DNA from: Phycisphaerales bacterium
GTDB taxonomy: Bacteria > Planctomycetota > Phycisphaerae > Phycisphaerales > SM1A02
Direction: 5' to 3'
Assembly (NCBI GenBank): GCA_029260575.1
Contig: JAJDDB010000010.1
Location: 1-34,568, forward strand
Length of the DNA stretch: 34,568 nt
The notes beneath the pieces are model-generated. The model had not been told where the DNA came from. It searched no databases and was given only the letters and a program-made list of their open reading frames with translations. Shown here one piece after another: positions 15,330 to 23,768 of this stretch. The position numbers and the translations under genes are program-made. Numbering within the stretch: position 1 is the stretch's first letter; each line of letters begins with the position of its first letter.

Positions 15330-17963
15330 ATGGCTAACCATTCCAACGGAACGAATACGCCGGTAGTTACTCCCCCACCGTCCGGCGGCAGAATTATCGA
15401 TCAGCCGGTCGATCGCGAATTGCACGACAGTTACCTGACGTACGCAATGTCGACGATCATGGACCGCGCGCTGCCTGATGTGCGCGATGGATTGAAGCCC
15501 TCGCAGCGGCGCATTCTGGTCGCGATGAATGACCTCGGCCTGTCGCCGGGCAAGAAGCATCGCAAATGCGCCAAGATCGCAGGCGACACCTCGGGTAACT
15601 ACCACCCGCACGGCGAATCAGTCATCTATCCAACACTGGTGCACATGGGCCAGGACTGGAAGATGCGCTCGATGCTCATCGACAAACAGGGCAACTTCGG
15701 TTCGATCGACGGCGACCCGCCGGCTGCGATGCGTTACACCGAAGCCCGCATGACCGCAGCTACGGTCGCGATGCTCGAGGATATCAAGCTCGACACGGTT
15801 GACTTTCAGGCAAACTATGACGAGACACGTCAGGAACCAACCGTCCTGCCTGCGAAGTTCCCGAATTTGCTTGTCAATGGGTCCAGCGGCATTGCAGTGG
15901 GAATGTCGTGTTCCATTCCGCCGCACAACCCGTCGGAAATTCTCAAAGCGATTATTGCAACTGTTGATAATCCGGAAATTGATCTTGCGGAGTTGATGGA
16001 GATCGTGCCCGGGCCGGACTTCCCCACCGGCGGCACAATCGTCGGCAAACGCGGCATTCTTGAAGCGTATTCCACAGGCCGCGGCCGCATTTACGTTCGT
16101 GGCAAAGTACACAGCGAAACCATCGGCAACCGTGAAGCGCTGATCGTTGATGAAATCCCCTATCAAGTCGTGCAAAACAATCTGATTGAGAAGATTGTTG
16201 ATGCAGCGCGCAATGATCGCATTCCAGATATCTCCGATATCAAGAACTTCTCGGGCAAGACGCACCGCACGCGCATCGTGATTTATCTGAAGCGCGGGGC
16301 TGATCCGGATGTCGTCGAGAAACAGCTGTATCAATACACGCCGTTGCAGTCGACGGTGTCGATCATCAACATCGCGCTGTCGAATCGCCAACCGAAAACG
16401 CTCGGCCTGAAGCAGCTCATCCAGTTGTACATCGCGCATCGCTCGGTGGTGATTCGCAGGCGTACGGAATACCTGCTGCGTGAAGCGAAGAAGTCAGCCC
16501 ACAAACTCGAAGGCCTGATCTATGCAGTGTGTGATATTGATCAGGTGATTCAGCTCATTCGCACAAGCAGAACGCGCGAGCAGGCAATCGAACGGCTGAT
16601 GGAGCGTCACTTCCGCATCCCGGCTGATCATGAATACGCGCCGATGATTCCCAACCTTCTCATCGAACGCGCCAACACAGGCGATGGCGCATCACTGACG
16701 CGCGTCCAGGCTGACGCCATCGGCAGCTTGCGGCTCATTCAACTCGTCGGTCTGGAAATCGAGAAGCTCGCGGGCGAGTACAGTTCGTTGCTCGATGAAA
16801 TTGCCGGCTACGAACAGATTCTCGGCGATGAGCAGGAAATCTTCGCAATCATCCGCCAGGACTGTGAAGGAATGCTCGAACAGTTCGGCAGCGAACGGCT
16901 GACTTCGATCGAAGAAAGCGATGCAGAAGACTTTGACATCGGCGATTTGATTACCGAACACGCGGTGGCAGTGACAATTTCCCATCGCGGCTACGTCAAG
17001 CGCCTGCCAACGGATACCTATCGTGAACAGCAACGCGGCGGCAGAGGCGTCAAGGGTACCGCTTCCAAGGATGATGACTTTGTCGAGCGGTTGTTCGTCG
17101 CATCAACGCACGATGACCTGCTGTGTTTCACAAACACCGGCAGGGTCTTCAAGAAGAAGGTGTACATGATTCCCGAGATGTCGCGCACCAGCCGCGGCAG
17201 GGCAATCGTGAACCTTCTGGAAATGAAACCCGAGGAGCGCGTTGTTGCGTTCCTGACGATCGAAGATTTTGAACGCAGCGAAGATTACCTCTTCTTTGCA
17301 ACCGCATCCGGCAAAGTGAAACGGACCGCGCTCAAGGACTTCCGCAACATCAACCGCTCGGGCATCATCGCAGTCAACCTCAATGAAGGTGATCGCCTGA
17401 TTGATGTTGTGTACACCACCGGCGACAACCACGTCCTGCTGGCAACGGCGACGGGCATGTCAATCCGCTTCGATGAAAATGATGCGCGCGTGATGGGTCG
17501 AAACGCAGCAGGCGTCAAAGGCATTTCGCTTGCAAAAGGCGATGAAGTCGTCGGCTTGATTCGCGTTAATGATGACGAAGCTGATCTGCTTACCGTGACG
17601 GAGAACGGCTACGGCAAGCGGACGAATCTTGCGGAATATCTCGTGCGCAGCGAAGACGGCTCCACACGACCGCAGGGCCGAGGCGGCAAGGGCCGGCTGG
17701 ACATTCGCACAAACGAGCGCAACGGCAAAGTGGCTTGTATTCGATTCGTGCGAGAAGAATACGGCATCGTGTTCGTCTCGGAAAAGGGCATGATCGTCCG
17801 CGTCCCTGCGGATTCGATCAGTCAGATCGGTCGGGCAACTCAGGGTGTGCGGCTTGTCAACCTCAAGGACGGCGATCGCCTCATTGCTGCCGCAACAATC
17901 ACCGATCCTGACCAAGATGATGCCGCTCTCGAAGAGACTGTCGACGAATCTCCTGCTGAATGA
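15330..17963 (+). CDS. gyrA: DNA gyrase subunit A
   Basis: GyrA cuts and rejoins DNA in the A2B2 gyrase that introduces negative supercoils. The 877-aa protein has the breakage-reunion domain with catalytic Tyr136 in [10 protein letters not shown] and [15 protein letters not shown] near residue 50. Six beta-pinwheel blades follow in the C-terminal domain. The GyrA box reads QRGGRG from Q568, which separates gyrase from ParC. In the quinolone region, S97 matches E. coli Ser83, but the position of Asp87 is Pro101. An acidic tail ([12 protein letters not shown]) ends the protein, as in other gyrases. ATG 15330 gives a plausible low-complexity N-terminus; no ribosome site is obvious. gyrB is not adjacent. 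Confidence 0.95.
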   Translation: MANHSNGTNTPVVTPPPSGGRIIDQPVDRELHDSYLTYAMSTIMDRALPDVRDGLKPSQRRILVAMNDLGLSPGKKHRKCAKIAGDTSGNYHPHGESVIYPTLVHMGQDWKMRSMLIDKQGNFGSIDGDPPAAMRYTEARMTAATVAMLEDIKLDTVDFQANYDETRQEPTVLPAKFPNLLVNGSSGIAVGMSCSIPPHNPSEILKAIIATVDNPEIDLAELMEIVPGPDFPTGGTIVGKRGILEAYSTGRGRIYVRGKVHSETIGNREALIVDEIPYQVVQNNLIEKIVDAARNDRIPDISDIKNFSGKTHRTRIVIYLKRGADPDVVEKQLYQYTPLQSTVSIINIALSNRQPKTLGLKQLIQLYIAHRSVVIRRRTEYLLREAKKSAHKLEGLIYAVCDIDQVIQLIRTSRTREQAIERLMERHFRIPADHEYAPMIPNLLIERANTGDGASLTRVQADAIGSLRLIQLVGLEIEKLAGEYSSLLDEIAGYEQILGDEQEIFAIIRQDCEGMLEQFGSERLTSIEESDAEDFDIGDLITEHAVAVTISHRGYVKRLPTDTYREQQRGGRGVKGTASKDDDFVERLFVASTHDDLLCFTNTGRVFKKKVYMIPEMSRTSRGRAIVNLLEMKPEERVVAFLTIEDFERSEDYLFFATASGKVKRTALKDFRNINRSGIIAVNLNEGDRLIDVVYTTGDNHVLLATATGMSIRFDENDARVMGRNAAGVKGISLAKGDEVVGLIRVNDDEADLLTVTENGYGKRTNLAEYLVRSEDGSTRPQGRGGKGRLDIRTNERNGKVACIRFVREEYGIVFVSEKGMIVRVPADSISQIGRATQGVRLVNLKDGDRLIAAATITDPDQDDAALEETVDESPAE

Positions 17964-18038
17964 TCAAATGATCAATATGCATTGCCGCGCGGCCGCTGGT
18001 ATGCTCTTGGTTGTGGTGCAGTAGAGGGAGCTACCGAC

Positions 18039-18383
18039 ATGCCGATCAATGAATGGTCAGATGACATTCTGATTACAGAACTCAGCGACGAGCCAGCGTT
18101 TTCCGAAGACATGGATGCGCTGTTGCGAACGCTCGAAGCCAGAGGCAGCGATCTGCCGGATGTCATTGTGGACATGAAGCGCGTCACGTATCTGAACTCA
18201 ACAAATATCGCGCAGCTGCTTCGCCTGCGGAAGAAACTCGTCGAGGCAGATCAGCGCATGCGTGTATGCACCGTACACAACAGCGTGTGGTCCGTCGTTC
18301 TGATCACCGGCCTGGATCAACTGTTTGAATTCACCGACGATGTCAGCACATCCCTTGCGTCGCTGCAGATCGAACAGCGCTGA
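18039..18383 (+). CDS. STAS-domain protein (anti-sigma factor antagonist-like)
   Basis: A 114-aa single STAS domain like SpoIIAA/RsbV, which relieve sigma-factor inhibition by binding anti-sigma kinases. Strand VIVDMKRVTYLNST leads to the phosphorylatable position: S54 in LNSTNIAQLLRLR, where the usual D-S-S/T-G motif reads N-S-T-N. ATG 18039 has AGGGAG (18025-18030) 8 nt upstream, one of the better ribosome sites in the window. It follows gyrA by 75 bp. No anti-sigma kinase or sigma factor is nearby, so its partner is encoded elsewhere. It may instead act in another STAS-based regulator. Confidence 0.85.
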   Translation: MPINEWSDDILITELSDEPAFSEDMDALLRTLEARGSDLPDVIVDMKRVTYLNSTNIAQLLRLRKKLVEADQRMRVCTVHNSVWSVVLITGLDQLFEFTDDVSTSLASLQIEQR

Positions 18384-18418
18384 ATTCTTTCTTCAGTATT
18401 GATGTGCGATCCACAAAG

Positions 18419-18440
18419 CCCGGCATCTCCCGATGCCGGG
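18419..18440. terminator. Strong intergenic hairpin between convergent genes
   Basis: CCCGGCAT (18419-18426) pairs perfectly with ATGCCGGG (18433-18440) around a 6-nt loop. It lies 35 bp after the STAS-gene stop and 18 bp from the stop of the convergent propeller gene. It is probably a two-way terminator. The T-rich tails are weak. Confidence 0.6.
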
Positions 18441-18457
18441 ACCGCGCGTACTTCTTC

Positions 18458-20773
18458 CTACTCACACGGCCCCCACTGCGCGAGTAGCGACAGCAGATCA
18501 AAGACATCGACAGCGCAGTCGCCGGTGATGTCTGCCGGACACAGCGGCGGACACGGCTCGGCGCAGCCGCCCCACTGACCGAGCAGGGCCATCAGGTCAA
18601 GTTCATTGACTAGTCCGTCCGGCGCACGGCCAATTCCGCCGACGAAGTCGTGTGGACATTCACACCGCTGCGACTGGGACGTCGAAACGTGTATTGCCCA
18701 GTTGCGAATATTCTCAGAATAACCAAGCGGATAGATGAGATTCGTGCCAAGATCGCTCTCGTCAAATCTGAGAATATCATATAAACCAATGACGGCATTT
18801 GTACCGAGCGCACCTGCCTGTCTGGCGGGAAAAAGCTCACCTGTCGATACAGCGCCCGCAAAGAACACCTGCCCGGCTTCACCTACGTACGTAGGTTCGA
18901 CAGGATACACAACGTGCTCGTCGAACTCCGGCGTGCTCATCACATCCATTGCTAAAAGCAACTCGGCATCGATCGGGTCGCCATCGTTGTTCGGATCACG
19001 ATAGAGCAGCAGCGTTGCCGGCCTGGGAACACGGGCCTGCCAGTGCAGACTGATGCCGATGACAATCTCCTCGCCGGGGCGCACAACGAATCGCTGAAGC
19101 GAGAGTAAGTCATCGTTGCCAAAACTCGATACCCAATAAATTCCACCGCTGTTGCTCGCACCGACCTGGTAGCCCTGCGCGCATTCATCAGGCACGCCGT
19201 CGTTGTCGCAGTCCTCGCTGAGACTCTGCGCGATCGCACACGCATCGCCGATCCCATCAGCATCGCAATCGGCCTGACCTGCGTTGGCGATGTCAACACA
19301 ATTGTCGCAGACGTCGATCACGCCGTCGCCATCAATATCATTCTGTAGTTCGCACTCGTCGGGCGTGCCGTTGCCGTTGCAATCTCCGCTCGTCTCACCG
19401 GCAATGTCGTCACGATCGCAGACGCCGTTGCCGTTGCAATCGAATTCGGCCGCAGGTTCACACGCATCGGGCACACCGTTGGAGTTGCAATCTTCGCCGA
19501 TGAGCGCTTCGAACTCGTCATTGAATCCGTTGTCGTTGCAGTCTGCGCCGAGACCATCGACCATCATTGCGGTGTAGTTCTCGGATATAAATGAAAGGCC
19601 GTTGACATTCCACCCAACGCCAAATCGTTCCGTCGTACCCGCGAGCGACATGTTTGGATTCACCGGAGGCACACTCTGAGCACAAGCATTATCACACACA
19701 TACCAAAACTGCTCGTCCCAATTGTCGGCCCGCTGGGAAAACCCAATCAGGTGCGCCCCTCCGTCGAAATCGAGACTGGCGAGTATCGATTGCTCGCCAA
19801 CTATGAGCGACCATTGGCCGAGTTGTCCGCGCCTTTCGCTCAGTGTGGTTTGATCGATGGGCAATGCATGCTGCTGCATCCATTCTCCGGTTCCCGGATC
19901 TCGGGCGAAGACGATCAGCACAATCTGTGTAGAAAACGGATCAAGCTTGGTGATCGTCGCGAAGGTCACGACCCGGTCAGGTCCGATCGCGTTTGCTTGT
20001 TGAAATGCGCTGATGCGATCCTCTGCGGTGGGCCTCAAGAATTGCTCGAACGTCCACGTGCCAGACACCTGACGATAGACGTACGCTTTTCCCTGAGAAT
20101 CGTCTGAAAATGTACGTACCGGCGATGTGATAACGCATGCATCCCCGGATGCATCAATGGTGCGCCCAAAGTCCTCATCGACGCGACCGTTTGGTGGAGT
20201 AAGGGTCTCACGCATTTGCCACTGCCCTTCGAATAGTGAATGCACATACACTGCACCTGTCTCAAGGTCGGTGAACGCACCGATCAGTAGGTCGCCACCG
20301 GCAAATTCAAGTGACTGACCGAACGAGATATCGCTGGCTTCATTACGAAGGAATTGGTTCAGCGACCATGCGCCGGCATCTCTCTTGTAGATGAATACAC
20401 CTCGTTGCAGCACGTCGTCCTGAAGTGCCTTGCCATACACCGCCAGCCAATTCCCCTTCAGGGCAAGCGGACCCAAGAACTCTTCACCATCGATCCACCC
20501 CGGCGGGAGAATAAACTGCGTAAAGGTCCACTTGTCGCCGAGACGGTCATGGACCTGCACTGCGCCGCGGTTGTAATCCGGAGACATACGATTGATAAAA
20601 GTGAACGCCAGCAGTGTGTCCCCATCCAGTTCGAGATCAGGGAACTCGCCGCCCCCCATCCCCGGCGTCGGATTGATCAGCCGAACAACCTGATCAGACT
20701 CGCCGGCCGCAGCAGGTGTTGATGCAACGATGACGGCAAACAGAATTACCGTGATACTCTTCATGACCGACAT
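18458..20773 (-). CDS. Secreted FG-GAP-like beta-propeller protein with DCN repeats and dockerin-like tail (paralogue 1)
   Basis: A 771-aa secreted protein. After a signal peptide (1-23), residues 30-400 hold repeats of the type FGxxLxxxGxxLLIGA...GAVYVxxxxxGxW, typical of FG-GAP/integrin-like propellers. Residues 411-531 carry Ca-binding D-C-N-x-N-G-x-P-D-x-C-E repeats (DCNDNGFNDEF, DCNSNGVPDACE, DCNGNGTPDECE, DCDNDGVPDEC). A beta-sandwich-like region (540-690, DPNNDGDPIDAELL) follows. The tail has two dockerin-like loops, each ending WGGC or WGPC. ATG 20773 has GGGGA 6 nt upstream. It lies 49 bp after the stop of its paralogue, so the two may be co-transcribed. Role unknown; probably a cell-surface or secreted protein, with the tail a possible sorting or anchoring signal. 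Confidence 0.82.
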   Translation of the reverse strand: MSVMKSITVILFAVIVASTPAAAGESDQVVRLINPTPGMGGGEFPDLELDGDTLLAFTFINRMSPDYNRGAVQVHDRLGDKWTFTQFILPPGWIDGEEFLGPLALKGNWLAVYGKALQDDVLQRGVFIYKRDAGAWSLNQFLRNEASDISFGQSLEFAGGDLLIGAFTDLETGAVYVHSLFEGQWQMRETLTPPNGRVDEDFGRTIDASGDACVITSPVRTFSDDSQGKAYVYRQVSGTWTFEQFLRPTAEDRISAFQQANAIGPDRVVTFATITKLDPFSTQIVLIVFARDPGTGEWMQQHALPIDQTTLSERRGQLGQWSLIVGEQSILASLDFDGGAHLIGFSQRADNWDEQFWYVCDNACAQSVPPVNPNMSLAGTTERFGVGWNVNGLSFISENYTAMMVDGLGADCNDNGFNDEFEALIGEDCNSNGVPDACEPAAEFDCNGNGVCDRDDIAGETSGDCNGNGTPDECELQNDIDGDGVIDVCDNCVDIANAGQADCDADGIGDACAIAQSLSEDCDNDGVPDECAQGYQVGASNSGGIYWVSSFGNDDLLSLQRFVVRPGEEIVIGISLHWQARVPRPATLLLYRDPNNDGDPIDAELLLAMDVMSTPEFDEHVVYPVEPTYVGEAGQVFFAGAVSTGELFPARQAGALGTNAVIGLYDILRFDESDLGTNLIYPLGYSENIRNWAIHVSTSQSQRCECPHDFVGGIGRAPDGLVNELDLMALLGQWGGCAEPCPPLCPADITGDCAVDVFDLLSLLAQWGPCE
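18461..18574 (-). repeat. 114-bp identical C-terminal cassette, copy 1
   Basis: These 114 bp encode the last 38 residues of the protein (WGGCAEPCPPLCPADITGD onward) and are identical, including third codon positions, to 20826-20939 in the upstream paralogue. Identity ends sharply at the stop codon (TAG here, TGA there) and just before the WGGC codons on the other side. Confidence 0.95.
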
Positions 20774-20822
20774 GGCGAATCCCCGTACTGAAGTATCTGA
20801 AGTATTGATACAATATAATACG
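20774..20822 (-). promoter_or_regulatory. AT-rich spacer with tandem 9-bp repeat before paralogue 1
   Basis: The gap between the two propeller genes is much more AT-rich than its surroundings. It holds two abutting copies of CTGAAGTAT (20788-20796 and 20797-20805, plus-strand reading). Several -10-like hexamers lie next to it, such as TATTAT and TATATT on the minus strand. This could be an independent promoter with an operator for paralogue 1. No -35 is clear. Confidence 0.3.
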
Positions 20823-23132
20823 TCACTCACACGGCCCCCACTGCGCGAGTAGCGACAGCAGATCAAAGACATCGACAGCGCAGTCGCCGGTGATGTCTGC
20901 CGGACACAGCGGCGGACACGGCTCGGCGCAGCCGCCCCATTGCTCTAGCAACAACATGAGATCGTGTGCATCGACAACACCGTCGCCTGAGAAGCCGCGG
21001 GCGGACACAATGTCGGCGGGACATTCGCAGGCATTGCGCGGCGATGCGGAGGCACGGATCATCCACGGTCCGCCTTCCTGATAGTATGGTGAAGCGATTC
21101 CTAGCGATGACAAGTCTGTCGGATCGAAATCGCCAATTGTATCCGCAGCGATCCACCTTCCGGGAGGTTCGTCGCCGGAGCCGCCTTGTGGCGCGGGAAA
21201 GATGTGACCGGTGGACTCCACGGCCACAAAGAAATATTGGCCGGTATTGCCGACGAAAATATCGTCAACGGGATAGGCGACGTAGCCATCATCGAACGTT
21301 GCGGACATAATGTCCTGCTTCCACAGCAACTGACCGTCATTGGGATCGCCATCATTGTTCGGATCGTTGTACAGCAGCAGCATGGCCGGGCGAGGCGCGC
21401 CAACTGACCAAAATATCTCAACTCCGTTGACGACTTCACCACCGGGCTGTACTCGAAATTGCTGAATCGAGAGGCAATCGTAGTCCGAGTTGTTGCCGAT
21501 CCACTGAACCTGAAAGATGCCGTTATCGACTGCATAGTCGCCTTGGCAGAAATCGGGCACGCCGTCCTTGTTGCAATCTTCAACCAGGCCGTTCGCTATT
21601 GCGCACAGGTCGCCAACGCCGTCGTTGTCGCAATCGCGCTGTTGGGGGTTGTACAGATCGACACAGTTGTCGCATTCATCGAACGCGCCGTCGCCATCAT
21701 CATCGACCAGGAAATCCTCGCAAGCGAAGTCGATCACGCCGTCTTTGTTGCAATCAAACACATCACCGTTTGCGATTTCGAACGCATCACAAATGCCGTT
21801 TCCATCGCAGTCGCCGACGCCGGCGGTTTCACATTCATCGGGGATGTCGTTGCTGTTGCAATCCGGGTTGCCGACGGCAATCTCGAAAGCGTCGTCAAGC
21901 AGGTTACCGTTGCAATCGTGCTCCGGCGTTGTGGCGATCGGGCCAACGATCGCGATGTAGTCTCGACTTGAGCTGTGCGCCTGCGAGACGCCGGCAACGA
22001 TGTACTTGTCACTGACAGCAAAAGTCGTTTCAGGACGTGGCGCCAACTGTTGAGAACAGTCTTCTGTCAGGCACTGCATCGCGTAGCTTTCGCTCCAGCT
22101 CGTACCGTCGAAGCGAAATATGGAAAAAGCCGGATTCGCTCCATGGAATTCATTGCCAGTGACGATCAGGTTCTCTCCAACGGCCAACTTCGTCCGCGCG
22201 GCGACCTGCGCGTCTGACGTCAACCCTGCCTCGAATTGCCAGGACGATGTCGCTGTCTCAAGTCGATAGACGTACGTTGCGCCGTTCGGCTGCACGAGAC
22301 AATCATTGACGACGATGAGATCATCGTACATAGCAACGGCGCAACCGAACTCTGCATTCACAACCGAGTCCGGTGCCGTGATGATTTGATGTAATAGCCA
22401 TTGCCCTGCATCAAATTGATAAATGAAGATAGCCCCGTCTTCGCCCAATCCGAAGTTCGAACTCCCAACGACACACCACTGTCCTGCCGCGGCTAGGGCT
22501 GATCCGAATCGATCGTTGGCCTGTAACCCCATCGTTGGAAGACGACCCGCGTCGATCCACTGGCCGGCTTTCTGTTCGAGTATCGCGACGCCACCGCTGT
22601 CAACCGGTGCGCCAGGCTCGTCCCCTGTCCCGACCAGGATAGTGCCACTCGCTATCGCAACGCTGTTGGCGACAGTTGGGGCCGGCAAATCAATCGAAAC
22701 GAATTCCTTTTCGAGCGACCATTCTTCGCCGGTGCGTTGAAACACAAACAGGCCCATTTCATCATCATTGACAGAATTGCGGAATGCGCGAGCGACAAGC
22801 GTGTTGTTGTGCATCGCGAGGTGATACCCGAAGAAATCCTGCTGCTTCAATGCGGGCGAATGGATCGTATCTTCAAGTACCCACTGTTCGTTCACAAACC
22901 GAAACGTGTGAATGATCCCGCCATATTGGTACTCGGGGAATAAACTGCTGTGATCTGTACTGACGGCAATTCTGTCGCCATCAGCAACGATTCTCACCCA
23001 GTAGATGGCGTTGCTATGAAACGGAGTCGGATTCACCAATCGCTGCACGCCATTCTGCGCCATTGCGAGGCTCGGCAGTCCCAGCACGAGTAACAACAGA
23101 GTGGTCATCAAAGACAGACGTGGCGTGTTCAT
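20823..23132 (-). CDS. Secreted FG-GAP-like beta-propeller protein with DCN repeats and dockerin-like tail (paralogue 2)
   Basis: A 769-aa protein with the same domain order as the downstream gene. A signal peptide (MNTPRLSLMTTLLLLVLG..., cleavage after LAMA) is followed by propeller repeats (DFFGYHLAMHNNTLVARA, DRFGSALAAAGQWCVVGSS, AEFGCAVAMYDDLIVVND). D-C-N repeats come next (DCNGNLLDDAFE, DCNSNDIPDECE, DCDGNGICDAFE, DCNKDGVIDF), then a beta-sandwich region with DPNNDGDPNDGQLL, and a two-loop dockerin-like tail ending WGPCE. ATG 23132 begins the signal peptide and has GGGAG about 9 nt upstream. The leader GGGAGATTCGCCA resembles GGGGATTCGCC before paralogue 1. Outside the last 38 codons the two proteins differ widely, so the duplication is old. 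Function unknown, probably surface-exposed. Confidence 0.82.
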   Translation of the reverse strand: MNTPRLSLMTTLLLLVLGLPSLAMAQNGVQRLVNPTPFHSNAIYWVRIVADGDRIAVSTDHSSLFPEYQYGGIIHTFRFVNEQWVLEDTIHSPALKQQDFFGYHLAMHNNTLVARAFRNSVNDDEMGLFVFQRTGEEWSLEKEFVSIDLPAPTVANSVAIASGTILVGTGDEPGAPVDSGGVAILEQKAGQWIDAGRLPTMGLQANDRFGSALAAAGQWCVVGSSNFGLGEDGAIFIYQFDAGQWLLHQIITAPDSVVNAEFGCAVAMYDDLIVVNDCLVQPNGATYVYRLETATSSWQFEAGLTSDAQVAARTKLAVGENLIVTGNEFHGANPAFSIFRFDGTSWSESYAMQCLTEDCSQQLAPRPETTFAVSDKYIVAGVSQAHSSSRDYIAIVGPIATTPEHDCNGNLLDDAFEIAVGNPDCNSNDIPDECETAGVGDCDGNGICDAFEIANGDVFDCNKDGVIDFACEDFLVDDDGDGAFDECDNCVDLYNPQQRDCDNDGVGDLCAIANGLVEDCNKDGVPDFCQGDYAVDNGIFQVQWIGNNSDYDCLSIQQFRVQPGGEVVNGVEIFWSVGAPRPAMLLLYNDPNNDGDPNDGQLLWKQDIMSATFDDGYVAYPVDDIFVGNTGQYFFVAVESTGHIFPAPQGGSGDEPPGRWIAADTIGDFDPTDLSSLGIASPYYQEGGPWMIRASASPRNACECPADIVSARGFSGDGVVDAHDLMLLLEQWGGCAEPCPPLCPADITGDCAVDVFDLLSLLAQWGPCE
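20826..20939 (-). repeat. 114-bp identical C-terminal cassette, copy 2
   Basis: This is the partner of 18461-18574, identical over all 114 bp. The flanking codons differ at once (LLEQ before WGGC here, LLGQ in paralogue 1). Confidence 0.95.
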
Positions 23133-23255
23133 TGGCGAATCTCCCGGAAAGTGTCCACCCAACCAGTACGGCATGAATTACCCGATCCTGCGCCCGACGC
23201 AAAGAAACTTTCTTGCGCCGACTTGGACCCAGCCGAACCCCTGCATCAGCAGCGA

Positions 23256-23283
23256 TTTACGGTGGATTCCACCGGTGCATAAT
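23256..23283 (+). promoter_or_regulatory. Possible exbD promoter containing a 15-bp palindrome
   Basis: TTTACG (23256-23261) and CATAAT (23278-23283) are 16 bp apart and match four and five bases of the sigma-70 hexamers. The spacer holds the inverted repeat CGGTGGA-T-TCCACCG (23260-23274), a typical operator layout. The predicted start of transcription would be only a few bases before the ATG at 23295, giving an almost leaderless mRNA. Confidence 0.35.
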
Positions 23284-23294
23284 TCCGCCCTCAA

Positions 23295-23768
23295 ATGTCC
23301 CCCTACCATGTCTCCATGCTCAGCCTGCGCCGCACCAACTACGAACCGCGCATTGAGATCATGCCGCTGATCGACGTGATCTTTTTGCTGCTGACGTTCT
23401 TCATCTACGCGATGGTGCTGATGGCACCATCAATGCTGATGCCGATGGAATTGGAGCAATACGCCTCCGCGGAACCCGCGCCGCCGCAGCCTGCAGTGAC
23501 CGTCAGCATCATGCTCGACGGCTCGATCTTCGTGAACCGCCAGCCGATTGCCCTTGAAGATGTCCCGCAGCGAATTGCTGAACTCACAACCGAACAGGAC
23601 AGCAAACGCGTTGACCTTGCATTGGCGGACGGCCCGGGCACAACCGACCGTGCGCCGATCATCACAACACTGCTGGATGAACTGCAGGATGCAGGGCTGG
23701 AGATTTATTTTATGGGTCAGCGCACTGCTGCGCCCACCGGTGAGCAGCCCGGAGCGCCGCCGCCGTGA
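23295..23768 (+). CDS. exbD: ExbD/TolR-family biopolymer transport protein
   Basis: ExbD or TolR, with ExbB or TolQ, uses the proton gradient to energise TonB-type proteins. The 157-aa protein has a short cytoplasmic N-terminus with RIEIMPLIDVIF and one membrane helix (about 25-45). The essential Asp, D27 in LIDVIFLLLTFF, is conserved. The periplasmic domain (70-145) has VSIMLDGSIFVNRQPI and ends in a Pro-rich tail. The start is uncertain: ATG 23295 or ATG 23316, neither with a good ribosome site. A TonB-like gene overlaps its stop. No exbB is in the window, so the proton-channel partner is encoded elsewhere. Confidence 0.82.
   Translation: MSPYHVSMLSLRRTNYEPRIEIMPLIDVIFLLLTFFIYAMVLMAPSMLMPMELEQYASAEPAPPQPAVTVSIMLDGSIFVNRQPIALEDVPQRIAELTTEQDSKRVDLALADGPGTTDRAPIITTLLDELQDAGLEIYFMGQRTAAPTGEQPGAPPP

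Noticed and set aside
19180-19545. Repetitive DNA in the propeller genes as a possible CRISPR or satellite
   Set aside because: The repeats are imperfect and in frame and encode D-C-N-x-N-G Ca-binding loops. There are no regular spacers.
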